From Skermania piniformis (lineage in GTDB: Bacteria; Actinomycetota; Actinomycetes; Mycobacteriales; Mycobacteriaceae): a DNA stretch of 64,000 bases. Positions 1-8,506 of this stretch are shown piece after piece. The notes beneath the pieces were generated by a model. It ran no database searches. It was not told the DNA's origin and worked only from the letters and a program-made list of their open reading frames with translations. The position numbers were made by a program, and so were the translations under genes. The stretch's first letter is position 1; each line of letters starts with the position of its first letter. Location of the stretch: positions 2,914,001-2,978,000 of the forward strand of contig NZ_CP079105.1 of NCBI RefSeq assembly GCF_019285775.1, read 5' to 3'.

Positions 1-276
1 ATCCTGCCCGCGGGTTCGGCGACCCGGTGCGTGGTGCGGCACAGCTGGATGGCCCGATATCCGGCAACCGACGACGCGCAGCGCGCGATGTATGACGAGA
101 TCTTCGCGCAGGTACACGCCGCGGTGCGAGACGAGGACTTCGCGATGCTGCCACAGTGCGGACAGGGCGCCCGCCGCGGCCAGCACGACCACATGATCCT
201 CGGCCGCAACGAGATCGGCGTCCAGCATATGGTTCGGATAATGTCGGCAAGGCTCGGAATCGCGCCCGGGCTATGA
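1..276 (+). CDS. Ring-hydroxylating oxygenase alpha subunit, C-terminal end (partial)
   Basis: The frame is open from the first base and closes with TGA at 274-276, so only about the last 91 residues are visible. The tail pattern (TRCVVRHSW, then VRDEDFAMLPQCGQG, then ILGRNEIGVQHMV) resembles the C-terminus of aromatic ring-hydroxylating dioxygenase alpha subunits, where these segments follow the mononuclear iron site. The Rieske centre and iron ligands would lie left of the window, so the assignment rests on the tail alone. The stop overlaps the next start by 4 bases (ATGA), indicating translational coupling with the alcohol dehydrogenase. Such pairs can oxidise a ring or side chain and then dehydrogenate the alcohol; that role is inferred. 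Confidence 0.6.
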   Translation: MLPAGSATRCVVRHSWMARYPATDDAQRAMYDEIFAQVHAAVRDEDFAMLPQCGQGARRGQHDHMILGRNEIGVQHMVRIMSARLGIAPGL

Positions 277-1373
277 GCCGCGAGATCATCGCCGCGGTCG
301 CACGCGGCGCGGCTGAGCCGTTCACCATCGAGCGGCTCACCCTGGCCACGCCGCGTGCCGGCGAAGTGGTCGTCCGGCTGGTCGCCTCGGGGATCTGTCA
401 ATCCGACCTCACCGCAAAGCACAACTTCCCGGCCGAGCTCCCGATCGTGCTCGGTCACGAGACAGCTGGCGTCGTCGAGCAGCTCGGCAGCGAAGTCACC
501 GGCATCGAAGTCGGCGACCACGTTCTGGTGACCTACGCCAGCTGCGGCAACTGCCGGCGGTGCGACGCGGGCCTACCCGGCTATTGCGACCACTGGGTGC
601 GGCTCAATGGGGGCCGCTACGGAGCCAACTCGCCACTGACCACGACGGACGGACAGCCGGTGGTGGGCGGGTTCTTCGGGCAATCGAGCTTCGCGACCCA
701 TCTGGTTGCCAGCGCACGAAGTGTCGTAGTGGTGGACCAGGACCTCGATCTGACACTGATCGCCGCATTCGGCTGCGGAGTACAGACCGGCGCCGGCGCC
801 GTGGTCAACGTGCTCCAGCCGGAGTCGGACTCCGCCGTAGCGATCTTCGGGGTCGGTGGGGTGGGAATATCGGCGGTGATGGCGGCGCGAGCACTCGGCG
901 TCAGCACCGTGATCGCCGTCGATCTCTCCGCCGACCGGCTGCACGTCGCCGGTGAACTCGGCGCAACGACACTGATCGACGGCGCGGCCGATGATGTCGC
1001 GACGCAGATCCGCGCCGCGACCGGGGACGGTACGACGCATGCGCTGGATACCACCGGCATCGATACGGTCGTCGCGACCGCCATCGAATCGCTTGCCCCA
1101 CGAGGCACGTTGGCCGTCGTCGGCCTCGGCGAACCGGTCATCCCGATCGAAGTCGCCAAGCTGATTGGGCTCGGCAAGACGGTGCGTGGATCGATCGAGG
1201 GCGATGCCGATCCACACCGGTTCCTGCCCCAACTCATCGACTGGTACCGCACCGGCAAGCTGCCGATGGATCGGATCATCCGGCGGTATCCGCTCGAAGC
1301 GATCAATGCCGCGGTCGCTGACTGCGCTCGCGGCGAGGTGATCAAATCGGTTCTCACCTTCGCAGAGCTGTAG
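273..1373 (+). CDS. Zinc-dependent (aryl/benzyl-type) alcohol dehydrogenase
   Basis: A 366-residue medium-chain dehydrogenase. Catalytic zinc ligands are visible as Cys42 (GICQSD), His62-Glu63 (LGHETAG) and the later FGCGVQTG cysteine. The structural zinc site is Cys91, Cys94, Cys97 and Cys105. The NAD-binding turn is GVGGVG near residue 200. The FGCGVQTGAGAV segment is typical of the aryl-alcohol/XylB-like branch, which oxidises primary or benzylic alcohols to aldehydes. The ATG at 273 overlaps the upstream stop; longer in-frame extension to 156 is rejected because it runs through the upstream gene. An aldehyde dehydrogenase follows at 2022-3518 on the other strand. Substrate unknown. Confidence 0.85.
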   Translation: MSREIIAAVARGAAEPFTIERLTLATPRAGEVVVRLVASGICQSDLTAKHNFPAELPIVLGHETAGVVEQLGSEVTGIEVGDHVLVTYASCGNCRRCDAGLPGYCDHWVRLNGGRYGANSPLTTTDGQPVVGGFFGQSSFATHLVASARSVVVVDQDLDLTLIAAFGCGVQTGAGAVVNVLQPESDSAVAIFGVGGVGISAVMAARALGVSTVIAVDLSADRLHVAGELGATTLIDGAADDVATQIRAATGDGTTHALDTTGIDTVVATAIESLAPRGTLAVVGLGEPVIPIEVAKLIGLGKTVRGSIEGDADPHRFLPQLIDWYRTGKLPMDRIIRRYPLEAINAAVADCARGEVIKSVLTFAEL

Positions 1374-1398
1374 TCTCCCTTGATGAGACAAGCGACAA

Positions 1399-2049
1399 GT
1401 GCGTAGTCACGGCTGGTCCGGCCATACCCCGTCGTCGGATGAGGAGGCGATCGAGCGAATCCTCGATGCGGCCGAGCAACTCCTCGACGAGTCCGGTGCC
1501 GCGATGCGGATCGCCGACGTGGCCCGGGCTGTCGGGGTCACCCGCCAGACGGTCTACCGCTACTTTCCCAGCACCGAGTCGCTGCGTATGGCCACTGTGT
1601 TGCGTTCCGCCGATGGCTTTCTCGATCAGATGGCGAACCGATTGGCCGGCGAAACGAACCCGGTTGCGGCACTCACCGGCGGACTCGCCTTCACTATCGA
1701 GACCCTCGGCGCAGACAACCAACTCGAGCTGCTGCTGCGGGGGCATTCCGCCGACGCGCACTCGCTGTCGCTCACCTCCGACACCGCGCTCAGCTTCGCC
1801 CGGGCCATGCTGCACCGTGTCGGTGTGGACTGGGCCCGATATGGTTTCGACGACGCCGCGCTCGACGAGTTGGCCGAGTTCAGCCTCCGAATTCTGCACT
1901 CGTTCATCACCGATCCTGGCGAGCCGGCACGGCGTGGCGCGGAGCTACGACGATTCCTCACCCGCTGGGTCGGGCCGGCGATCACCTACCCGGTCATGGC
2001 CGACGCGCTGAGCTCGCTGAGTCAGGACACAGTCGCGGACTCGGCCTGA
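1399..2049 (+). CDS. TetR/AcrR family transcriptional regulator
   Basis: A 216-residue protein with an N-terminal TetR helix-turn-helix (residues about 20-65; IADVARAVGVTRQTVYRYFPS) and a divergent alpha-helical ligand domain. The start is a GTG 25 bases after the alcohol dehydrogenase stop, so it may be co-transcribed and respond to that pathway's substrate. Its last 28 bases overlap the 3' end of the convergent aldehyde dehydrogenase gene, so both genes share coding DNA on opposite strands. Ligand and operator are unknown. Confidence 0.85.
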   Translation: MRSHGWSGHTPSSDEEAIERILDAAEQLLDESGAAMRIADVARAVGVTRQTVYRYFPSTESLRMATVLRSADGFLDQMANRLAGETNPVAALTGGLAFTIETLGADNQLELLLRGHSADAHSLSLTSDTALSFARAMLHRVGVDWARYGFDDAALDELAEFSLRILHSFITDPGEPARRGAELRRFLTRWVGPAITYPVMADALSSLSQDTVADSA

Positions 2050-3518
2050 TCCGACTCGACGCCGAACGGCAGCATCACGCTCTTCGACTGGCAGTAGGCG
2101 TCGATTCCCTCGTACCCGTTCTCCCGTCCGATCCCGGAGTTCTTGTATCCGCCGAACGGCGCCGCGGGATCGAAGGCGTACATGTTGATCGCGAGCGTCC
2201 CCGTCCGGACCCGGGCCGCTACAGCCATCGCCCGGTCGTTGTCGGTGGTCCAGACGCTGCCACCCAGGCCGTAGCCGGAGTCGTTGGCGATCCGGACAGC
2301 GTCGTCGTCGTTGGCATGACCGATGTCGTCATAGCCGATGACGCAGAGCACCGGACCGAAGATCTCCTCCTGAGCAATGGTCATCGCGTTGTCGACGTCG
2401 GCGAAGATCGTCGGTTCGACGAAGTAGCCATGCGCCAGGCCGGCAGGTCGGCCACCACCGCAGACCAACCGCGCTCCCTCGGCGATCCCCGTCGCGATGT
2501 AGCGCTCCACCCGGTCACGCTGGGCGGCCGAGATCAGCGGTCCGATCACGGTCGCCGGATCGTCCGGCACACCGACCGGCAACCCGGCGACGTAATCGGC
2601 AAGCCGCGAGACGATTTCGTCGTAGCGCGATCGAGGCGCCAGGATTCGAGTCTGCCCGACACACGCCTGGCCAGCGTTCATCAGGCCGGAGAACGCCAGC
2701 ATCGGCAGGACCGCGGCCAGGTCGACATCGTCCAGCAGAATCGCCGCCGACTTGCCGCCGAGTTCGAGCGTGCATGGCTTGATCCGGTCCGCGGCCAGCC
2801 GGCCGATCTCGCGGCCCACCGCCGTGCTGCCGGTGAAGCTGAACTTGTCCACCCGAAGGTCGGCGGTCAGCGCCCGGCCGGTCTCGGCGCCACCCGGCAC
2901 CACCGACAGCACCCCTTCCGGCAGACCGACATCGACAAACACCTGAGCCAATGCCTGTGCGGTCAAGGGTGTTTCAGCGGCCGGCTTGAGCACCGTGGTG
3001 CAGCCGGCGAGCAGCGCCGGCGCCAGCTTGTTCACCGCGGCGAAGAGCGGAATGTTCCACGGGACGATCGCGGCGACCACACCGATCGGCTCCCGGGTGA
3101 CCAGGACCCGGCCGTAGATCCCATCCCGGACCTCACGCCAGCCGAAGGTCTCGCCGGCGCCGGCGAAGAATCGCACGGCCGCGACCGCGCTGCCGAACTG
3201 CAACAGGTCGACGATTGCCGGCGGCTGACCGGTCTCCAGCGTGAGCAGGTGCTGGAACAGCTCGCTCCGCTCTTCGAGCAGCTGCCGGACCCGGTCCAGC
3301 AACGCCGCCCGCTCCGCCACCGGGACCGCTGGCCACGGGCCCTCGTCGAAAGCCGTCCGCGCCGCGGCGACCGCAGCCGCCACGTCGGCCGGGCCAGCGA
3401 GTGGAACGCTCCCCACCCGCGCTTCGGTCGCCGGCGAATGAACCTCGATCCGCTGCTGCGACGACGGTTCGACCCACCTCCCGCCGATGAACAGCGTGTC
3501 GTGATCGACGGTGATCAT
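2022..3518 (-). CDS. Aldehyde dehydrogenase (NAD(P)+), ALDH superfamily
   Basis: A 498-residue ALDH oxidising an aldehyde to a carboxylate. Visible motifs are the cofactor loop FTGSTAVG, the general-base region LELGGKS and the nucleophile in NAGQACVGQTR. Length is normal. The ATG at 3518 (MITVDHDTLFIGG) is preferred over an in-frame start at 3572, which would lie inside the upstream gene; it leaves 7 bases to the upstream stop. It forms one operon with the reductase at 3526 and the Rieske oxygenase at 4608. Probable role: oxidation of an aldehyde intermediate in the same catabolic route. Confidence 0.9.
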   Translation of the reverse strand: MITVDHDTLFIGGRWVEPSSQQRIEVHSPATEARVGSVPLAGPADVAAAVAAARTAFDEGPWPAVPVAERAALLDRVRQLLEERSELFQHLLTLETGQPPAIVDLLQFGSAVAAVRFFAGAGETFGWREVRDGIYGRVLVTREPIGVVAAIVPWNIPLFAAVNKLAPALLAGCTTVLKPAAETPLTAQALAQVFVDVGLPEGVLSVVPGGAETGRALTADLRVDKFSFTGSTAVGREIGRLAADRIKPCTLELGGKSAAILLDDVDLAAVLPMLAFSGLMNAGQACVGQTRILAPRSRYDEIVSRLADYVAGLPVGVPDDPATVIGPLISAAQRDRVERYIATGIAEGARLVCGGGRPAGLAHGYFVEPTIFADVDNAMTIAQEEIFGPVLCVIGYDDIGHANDDDAVRIANDSGYGLGGSVWTTDNDRAMAVAARVRTGTLAINMYAFDPAAPFGGYKNSGIGRENGYEGIDAYCQSKSVMLPFGVESDQAESATVS

Positions 3519-3525
3519 CGCGCGG

Positions 3526-4611
3526 TCAACGCTTGAACCGGCCGGCGAACGCCCGCAACGGCAGGTCCGCACTGGTCACGATGCCCGGCGGCGCCGCGAC
3601 CACCGCGCGAATCGAGTTCAGGGCCGGAAGTCCGGTGACGGTCATCCCGATCGACGCGAAGTTGGCCGGATCGGACAGGTCGAATCCCTTGCGCGGGAAG
3701 ATCATGTGCTTGCTGTAGATATTCGGGTCACCGGTGATCTGGGTGATGTAGCAGCCCTGGATCTTCCACGCCGGGTCGGTGTGTGGCGTCATCTGCCACT
3801 CCAGATGCGATTCCACTCTGGGCACGCCGTCGATCATGCCCTGGTACTTGATGTAGCTGCCGCCCAACGATCCCTTCGGCAACCGATACCAGCCCAGGTC
3901 GACATCCTCGGTGCAGGCGCCCAACTCGTAGTCGAAGCGCACGTCGTCGAGTTCCAGACCGAACGCGTCAGCCATCAGGTACACCGAGTCGGCGAAGACC
4001 GCGGTGAACTTGTAGAGCGAGTCCGGAATGCTTGGATCGTCGACGGGCAGGCCGTATCCGACGGCGCGCCAGGTGTCGACCGAATGGTGGCAGGAGACAT
4101 CGACCGACTCGGTCACCGTGACGTTCTCGATGTCGGCCACATCGGCGGAATGCACGATCCCGAGAATCTGGCAGAGCCCCGGGTTCATTCCGGTGCCGTA
4201 GAAGCTCGCCTGCCCCCGCTCGCATGCCGCGGCGATCACCTCGCTGACCTTGCGGCCGGACGGATGCGGGTGGTTGGTGTCGCGGTGGTAGCCGGTGATC
4301 CAATCCGCGGTGGTCACCACGTTGATCCCGGCTTCGAGCACCTGCTCGTAGAGCTGCTCGTCCGGAAACACCCCGTGGAAGGTGAGCACGTCGGGCCGGG
4401 CGTCGATGATCTCCTGGACCGTGCCGGTCGCGGTCACCCCGACCGGGCCGATCCCGACGATGTCGCCGGCGTCCCGACCCACCTTGTCCGGGGTGTAGCA
4501 GTGCAGCCCGGCCAGCTCCAGATCCGGATGATCGCGGATCCGCCCGATCATCTCGGTGCCGAGGTTGCCGGTGGCGACTTGGAAGACCCGGATCTTGTCG
4601 GACGTGCTCAT
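3526..4611 (-). CDS. DapB-like NAD(P)-dependent oxidoreductase (diaminopentanoate dehydrogenase-like)
   Basis: A 361-residue protein with an N-terminal Rossmann fold (VFQVATGNLGTEMIGRI) and the long C-terminal alpha/beta domain of the dihydrodipicolinate reductase/2,4-diaminopentanoate dehydrogenase superfamily. Actinobacterial catabolic clusters often carry this family without a known reaction. It is not a lysine-pathway DapB: the context is a Rieske oxygenase and an aldehyde dehydrogenase, and it is about 100 residues longer than DapB. ATG 4611 overlaps the Rieske stop by 4 bases (ATGA), which fixes the start. Function inferred only as reduction or oxidation of a pathway intermediate. Confidence 0.75.
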   Translation of the reverse strand: MSTSDKIRVFQVATGNLGTEMIGRIRDHPDLELAGLHCYTPDKVGRDAGDIVGIGPVGVTATGTVQEIIDARPDVLTFHGVFPDEQLYEQVLEAGINVVTTADWITGYHRDTNHPHPSGRKVSEVIAAACERGQASFYGTGMNPGLCQILGIVHSADVADIENVTVTESVDVSCHHSVDTWRAVGYGLPVDDPSIPDSLYKFTAVFADSVYLMADAFGLELDDVRFDYELGACTEDVDLGWYRLPKGSLGGSYIKYQGMIDGVPRVESHLEWQMTPHTDPAWKIQGCYITQITGDPNIYSKHMIFPRKGFDLSDPANFASIGMTVTGLPALNSIRAVVAAPPGIVTSADLPLRAFAGRFKR

Positions 4612-5603
4612 GATGTCGTGCCTTTCGCCGGATAGAACTGGGTTGCCCATTCGCGCAGCGCCCGAAATCCCTGGTATTCCTTGCGGGACAACGCGGGTGG
4701 GTCCGAGTAGCGCTGATGCGACCAGATGTGGACATCCGCCTCGAACTGCTCGATGACGAAGTCGGCCATCGTCTTGCCGTATCGGGAGATCTCCGGGCGA
4801 TCGTCACCGGGTTTGCGCCCGATCCAAACGGTGAACCGAACGTCACAGGTGCGGTCGTCGACCGGGGTGACCGCAGGCATCGTCCGGTTGTCCACCATTC
4901 CCCAGCTCCGAGTGATCGAGCAGCCCAGGCCAGCGTTGATCGACTCGACGCCGCTGCTCACGTCGTCCTCGGCCACGCCGGCATCGAAGGCGATGGTGAA
5001 ATCGACATACGACACCGGACCGGAGAAGTCGTGCCGGGTGAATTCGGGAACGAACGGGGTGTTGTGCACGAACTTGAAGTGCGCGAAATCGACCCCGTTC
5101 TCCATTACGTACTGCGGATGCAGCTCCAGCCCAGCTCGATACAGCGTCGCGACCGGCACGGGCGGGTAGTAGTCGGCGGCGGTCCGACTGTCCCCGAAGG
5201 CGGTGAACATGTCCGGCACCTCGAAATAGGGCGGCCGATCTGCCAGATCGAACCAGATCCACACCGCCTCGTTCCGCTCGACCACCGGATAGCTGCGAAT
5301 CCGTCGGCCCCGGTTGGGATGGTCCTCGTACGGGATGCAGACGTTGCGCCCCTGCGCGTTCCACTCCCAGCCATGGAATGGGCAGACCAGGTTCTCCCCC
5401 ACCACCCGTCCGCCGTAACCGAGGTGGGCGCCCAGATGTTCGCAGTAGGCGTCGAACACGCTGACCCGGCCGGCGGCCGATCGCCAGGCGACCATCTCCC
5501 GACCGAAATATGTCATTCGGTGTACCGCGCCGATCTGGATCTCGACCCCCCACGCCACCTGGAACCAGCCGGTCGGCTCCATGGACAGCGGCGGTTTGGC
5601 CAT
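4608..5603 (-). CDS. Rieske non-heme iron oxygenase, KshA-like oxygenase component
   Basis: A 331-residue protein with a Rieske [2Fe-2S] domain (Cys54-x-His56 ... Cys74-x2-His77) and a catalytic domain whose N169/D172/H175/H180 pattern matches the mononuclear iron motif of 3-ketosteroid-9-alpha-hydroxylase-type oxygenases. This family hydroxylates steroids and other alicyclic rings using electrons from a separate reductase; no reductase or ferredoxin gene is nearby. First gene of the operon with the DapB-like and ALDH genes. A second, diverged copy of the family is at 19000-19989. The KshA-like label is a family call; the substrate need not be a steroid. Confidence 0.85.
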   Translation of the reverse strand: MAKPPLSMEPTGWFQVAWGVEIQIGAVHRMTYFGREMVAWRSAAGRVSVFDAYCEHLGAHLGYGGRVVGENLVCPFHGWEWNAQGRNVCIPYEDHPNRGRRIRSYPVVERNEAVWIWFDLADRPPYFEVPDMFTAFGDSRTAADYYPPVPVATLYRAGLELHPQYVMENGVDFAHFKFVHNTPFVPEFTRHDFSGPVSYVDFTIAFDAGVAEDDVSSGVESINAGLGCSITRSWGMVDNRTMPAVTPVDDRTCDVRFTVWIGRKPGDDRPEISRYGKTMADFVIEQFEADVHIWSHQRYSDPPALSRKEYQGFRALREWATQFYPAKGTTS

Positions 5604-5645
5604 GGCCCCAGGGTAGAAGGCGGCTCGGACGAATACAAGAGGGTT

Positions 5646-5654
5646 GTTTGAAAC
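5646..5654. promoter_or_regulatory. Small palindrome in divergent gap (possible TetR operator)
   Basis: The 87-base gap between the Rieske oxygenase start and the divergent TetR gene contains GTTTGAAAC, a perfect inverted repeat with one central base, flanked by a GGTT/AACC pair. Its position between a catabolic operon and its neighbouring regulator is where a TetR operator is expected. Nine bases of symmetry is weak evidence alone. Confidence 0.3.
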
Positions 5655-5690
5655 CTGAGTCGGCCGAGGTCAGCGCCGTAGAATCGAGTC

Positions 5691-6308
5691 GTGACCATTG
5701 GGGAAGGCGACGGACGACGGGCAAACAAGCGTGGCCGTGCTTCGCGGGAGAGCATGCTTGAAGCCGCCATCGCATCGCTGTCCACCGGCGATCCGGCGGC
5801 GGTCTCCGGCAATCGCATCGCGCGCGACATCGGCGCGACCTGGGGCGTGGTCAAGTACCAGTTCGGCGACATCGACGGGTTGTGGGCGGCGGTGCTGCGG
5901 TACACCGCCGACAAGCGCGGCGACCTGCCGGCCGGGATCACGCCGGACGGCACCCTCGCCGAGCGGGTGACCGCACTGATCCAAACGATGGCGGTGGGCC
6001 TACGCCGGCCCGAATCATTGGCGATCGAGACGCTGCGCTCCGCACTCCCCCGTGAGCACGCCGAACTAGAACGAGACTACCCCCAGACCGCAGCCGAACT
6101 CGCCTCCTGGAAGCCGAACTGGGACCGCGCCTGCGAGCGGTTGTTCGCCGACCTGGATCTCGATCCGGACAAGGTGCGCAAGGTTGCCGCGCTGGTTCCG
6201 GCGGCGATGCGCGGCATAACCTCCGAGCGCACTCTGGGCACCTACGGCAATCTCGACGACGCGCTCGACGCCCTGATCGGTGGGATCGTCGCCTACCTGG
6301 CGAGCTGA
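5691..6308 (+). CDS. TetR family transcriptional regulator
   Basis: A 205-residue protein. The N-terminal helix-turn-helix region (ASRESMLEAAI ... GNRIARDIGATWGVVKYQFGD) is TetR-like, although the recognition helix is less canonical than in the other regulators here. The GTG at 5691 is 87 bases from the divergent Rieske operon, making that operon the likely target. It converges on the SDR gene at 6330 with a 21-base gap. Confidence 0.8.
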   Translation: MTIGEGDGRRANKRGRASRESMLEAAIASLSTGDPAAVSGNRIARDIGATWGVVKYQFGDIDGLWAAVLRYTADKRGDLPAGITPDGTLAERVTALIQTMAVGLRRPESLAIETLRSALPREHAELERDYPQTAAELASWKPNWDRACERLFADLDLDPDKVRKVAALVPAAMRGITSERTLGTYGNLDDALDALIGGIVAYLAS

Positions 6309-6329
6309 CCAGCCTGGGGTTCCGCGAAT

Positions 6330-7100
6330 CTACCGGGGCTGGAAGCGCTGCCCGCCGTCGATCCGAATCACCTCGCCGTTGATATACGGGTTTTCCAGTA
6401 GATGCTGGACCAACATCGCGTACTCGTCCGGCGTGCCGAGCCGCTTCGGGAACGGCACCGTCGAAGCGAACTTGGCCAACCGCTCCTCACCCAAGAAGTC
6501 CATGATCGGAGTGTGCATCGTGCCAGGCGCGATGCTGTTCACCCGAATCCCGACCGAACTCAGATCGCGGGCGGCGGTCAGAGTCAACCCGATCACGCCG
6601 CCTTTTGCCGCCGAGTAGGCCGCCTGGCCGATCTGCCCTTCGTACCCGGCGATACTGGAGGTCATCACCACCGCGCCGCGCTCGCCGTTACCGTCCGGCT
6701 CCAGCTGCGCGATCCGGGCAGCCACCAACCGCAACACATTGAACGTGCCGCTGAGGTAGAGCGCGATGGTGTCGGTGAAACCTTTCTGAGTGTGCGGCGA
6801 ACCGTCCCGGTTCACCACCTTCTCCAACACCCCGAAGCCGCCGTGCGATACCACCGCGTAACGCAGCGTGCCCAATTCGTCGGCTGCGGCGACTGCGGCC
6901 GCGACGCTCGACTCGTCGAGGACATCGGTACGCACGTAGACCGCCTTGTTGCCGAGTTCGTCGGCCAGCGCGCCGGCCTTCTCGTCGGCCACGTCCGCGA
7001 TCACCACCGCCGCGCCAGCACCGTGCAGCCGACGGACCGTCGCCGCACCCAGGCCCCCGGCGCCGCCGGTCACCAGCACCACATCACCTTCGAACGCCAT
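6330..7100 (-). CDS. Short-chain dehydrogenase, 3-hydroxyacyl-CoA dehydrogenase type 2-like
   Basis: A 256-residue classical SDR with the nucleotide loop TGGAGGLG near residue 12, the YSAAKGG catalytic Tyr/Lys pair and an ending in DGGQRFQPR. It is closest in pattern to HSD10-type 3-hydroxyacyl-CoA dehydrogenases, which oxidise the beta-hydroxyl of an acyl-CoA, and it follows a thiolase gene in the same direction, fitting the last two steps of a beta-oxidation round. A palindrome lies 23 bases upstream of the start, between the thiolase stop and this gene. Confidence 0.85.
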   Translation of the reverse strand: MAFEGDVVLVTGGAGGLGAATVRRLHGAGAAVVIADVADEKAGALADELGNKAVYVRTDVLDESSVAAAVAAADELGTLRYAVVSHGGFGVLEKVVNRDGSPHTQKGFTDTIALYLSGTFNVLRLVAARIAQLEPDGNGERGAVVMTSSIAGYEGQIGQAAYSAAKGGVIGLTLTAARDLSSVGIRVNSIAPGTMHTPIMDFLGEERLAKFASTVPFPKRLGTPDEYAMLVQHLLENPYINGEVIRIDGGQRFQPR

Positions 7101-7122
7101 CGTTTCCTTGATTCCGTTTGGA

Positions 7123-7136
7123 TGAAATATGTTTCA
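7123..7136. promoter_or_regulatory. 14-bp inverted repeat upstream of SDR, KstR-box-like
   Basis: TGAAATATGTTTCA lies between the thiolase stop and the SDR start on the minus strand. Its five-base arms pair perfectly. Compared with the published KstR consensus (TnnAACnnGTTnnA) it differs at one conserved position (AAT for AAC). This may be a binding site for a KstR-like or local TetR regulator; chance similarity is possible. Confidence 0.35.
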
Positions 7137-7149
7137 GATTCCTCAGCCG

Positions 7150-8325
7150 TCACACCTCGATGACCAAGGCCCCGCCCTGACCACCGCCGGCGCACATCGC
7201 GGCCACGCCGATTCCGCCACCCCGCCGCCGCAGCTCATAGATCAGCGTGGTCACCATCCGAGCGCCGGTTGCCGCGATCGGATGGCCCAGGCTGCAGCCA
7301 CTGCCGGAGAAGTTCACCAACTCCTCATCCAGGCCATGCGCCCGACTGGCCGCGATCGGCACCGCCGCGAACGCCTCGTTGATCTCCCACAACGCCACGT
7401 CGGCGGCCGCAAGCCCGGCCCGGTCCAACACCTTGCCGATTGCCGTACCGGCGGCCATCCCCGTCTCGACTGGGTCCACCCCGACATGCGCCCACGCGCG
7501 CACGGTGGCCAAGACGTCGAGCTCGGCGGACTCGGCGTAGTCCCGAGCGGCGAGCGCGACCGCGGCGCCGGCATCGTTGATTCCGCTGCTGTTGCCGGCC
7601 GTGATCGAAAAGCCGTCGATCTCCGGATGCAATACCGGCAGTTGCGCCAGCCGCTCGACGCTGGTGTCCCGCCGCGGGTGCTCGTCGACGACGAAGTCGA
7701 ACGCCGTACCGTCCGGGCGCTCCACCCGCAGCGGCACGATCTCGTCGACGAACTTGCCGGCATCGATTGCCGCGACAGCCCGGTGATGTGAGCGCGCCGC
7801 CCAGGCGTCCATCTCGGCGCGCTCGATTCCGGCCAGCCGGGCGGTATTCCAGCCGACCGTGACCGCCATATCCAGCATCGGCGCATCCGGCGTCTCCAGA
7901 TGGGTCGGCGGCAGCCACCCCTGCTGCACTTGGCCACCCGAACCCGGAATCCGCCAGTGGCTCACCGGATTCGTGGATAGCGCCTGGACGCCGCCGGCCA
8001 CGATCACCCGTTCCATCCCGACCCCGATATGCGCGGCGCCGTTCGCGATCGCGGTCAAACTGCCCGCGCAGTGCCGATTCACCGACTGCCCCGGCGCCGA
8101 GGTCATGTCGGTCGCAGCGGCGGCATACCGGGCGATGTCGCCCCCGCCGTAATGCGCCTCGGCCAGGATTACGTCGTCCACCGCGTCCGGCGCCAAGCCC
8201 GCGCGGCGTACCACCTCGGGCAACACCGTCACCGCGAACGCCTCGGCCGGCACGTCGGAAAGCGCGCCCTTGAACGATCGGCCGATCGCGGTCCGCACCG
8301 CGCCGACGATGACGGTTTCGGCCAT
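7150..8325 (-). CDS. Acetyl-CoA acetyltransferase-type thiolase
   Basis: A 391-residue thiolase that cleaves a 3-ketoacyl-CoA. Visible catalytic parts are the nucleophile Cys in NRHCAGS, NEAFA, the histidine motif CSLGHPIAATG and the C-terminal CAGGGQGG cysteine. The start at 8325 follows a GGAGTGG ribosome site; an in-frame extension to 8448 runs through the regulatory gap. Transcribed toward the SDR at 6330 and divergent from the TetR gene at 8507. Probably the terminal thiolytic step of a side-chain or ring-fragment degradation. Confidence 0.9.
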   Translation of the reverse strand: MAETVIVGAVRTAIGRSFKGALSDVPAEAFAVTVLPEVVRRAGLAPDAVDDVILAEAHYGGGDIARYAAAATDMTSAPGQSVNRHCAGSLTAIANGAAHIGVGMERVIVAGGVQALSTNPVSHWRIPGSGGQVQQGWLPPTHLETPDAPMLDMAVTVGWNTARLAGIERAEMDAWAARSHHRAVAAIDAGKFVDEIVPLRVERPDGTAFDFVVDEHPRRDTSVERLAQLPVLHPEIDGFSITAGNSSGINDAGAAVALAARDYAESAELDVLATVRAWAHVGVDPVETGMAAGTAIGKVLDRAGLAAADVALWEINEAFAAVPIAASRAHGLDEELVNFSGSGCSLGHPIAATGARMVTTLIYELRRRGGGIGVAAMCAGGGQGGALVIEV

Positions 8326-8506
8326 CTCTGCCACTCCTACGGTCGACCTCGCGGCGCGATCCCGCCGCCGAGAACAACAGTATCGTTTCTGCAATAGTAA
8401 TGCATACGGTAAATCTACCCAGAATTCGTTGACGACTGTCACTGGCATCTGTCAGTATCAGTTCTACTGGCTGCTACCAGCAGAAATAGGACTCGAAGGG
8501 CTTGTG
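8326..8506. promoter_or_regulatory. Divergent regulatory gap with several inverted and direct repeats
   Basis: This 181-base gap separates the thiolase from the TetR gene. It is visibly AT-richer than its surroundings. It holds CTGCTACCAGCAG (8471-8483, five-base arms), two CTGTCA direct repeats near 8436 and 8450, and TTACCGTAT on the minus strand (8404-8412), a 9-mer also present upstream of the CoA transferase at 17712. A TTGACG box at 8429 could be a -35 element for the TetR side. The exact operator and promoters are not resolved. Confidence 0.45.

Noticed and set aside
8326-8448. N-terminal extension of the thiolase at 7150
   Set aside because: Thiolases start at MAETVIVGAVRT or equivalent; the extra residues are encoded by the AT-rich regulatory gap.
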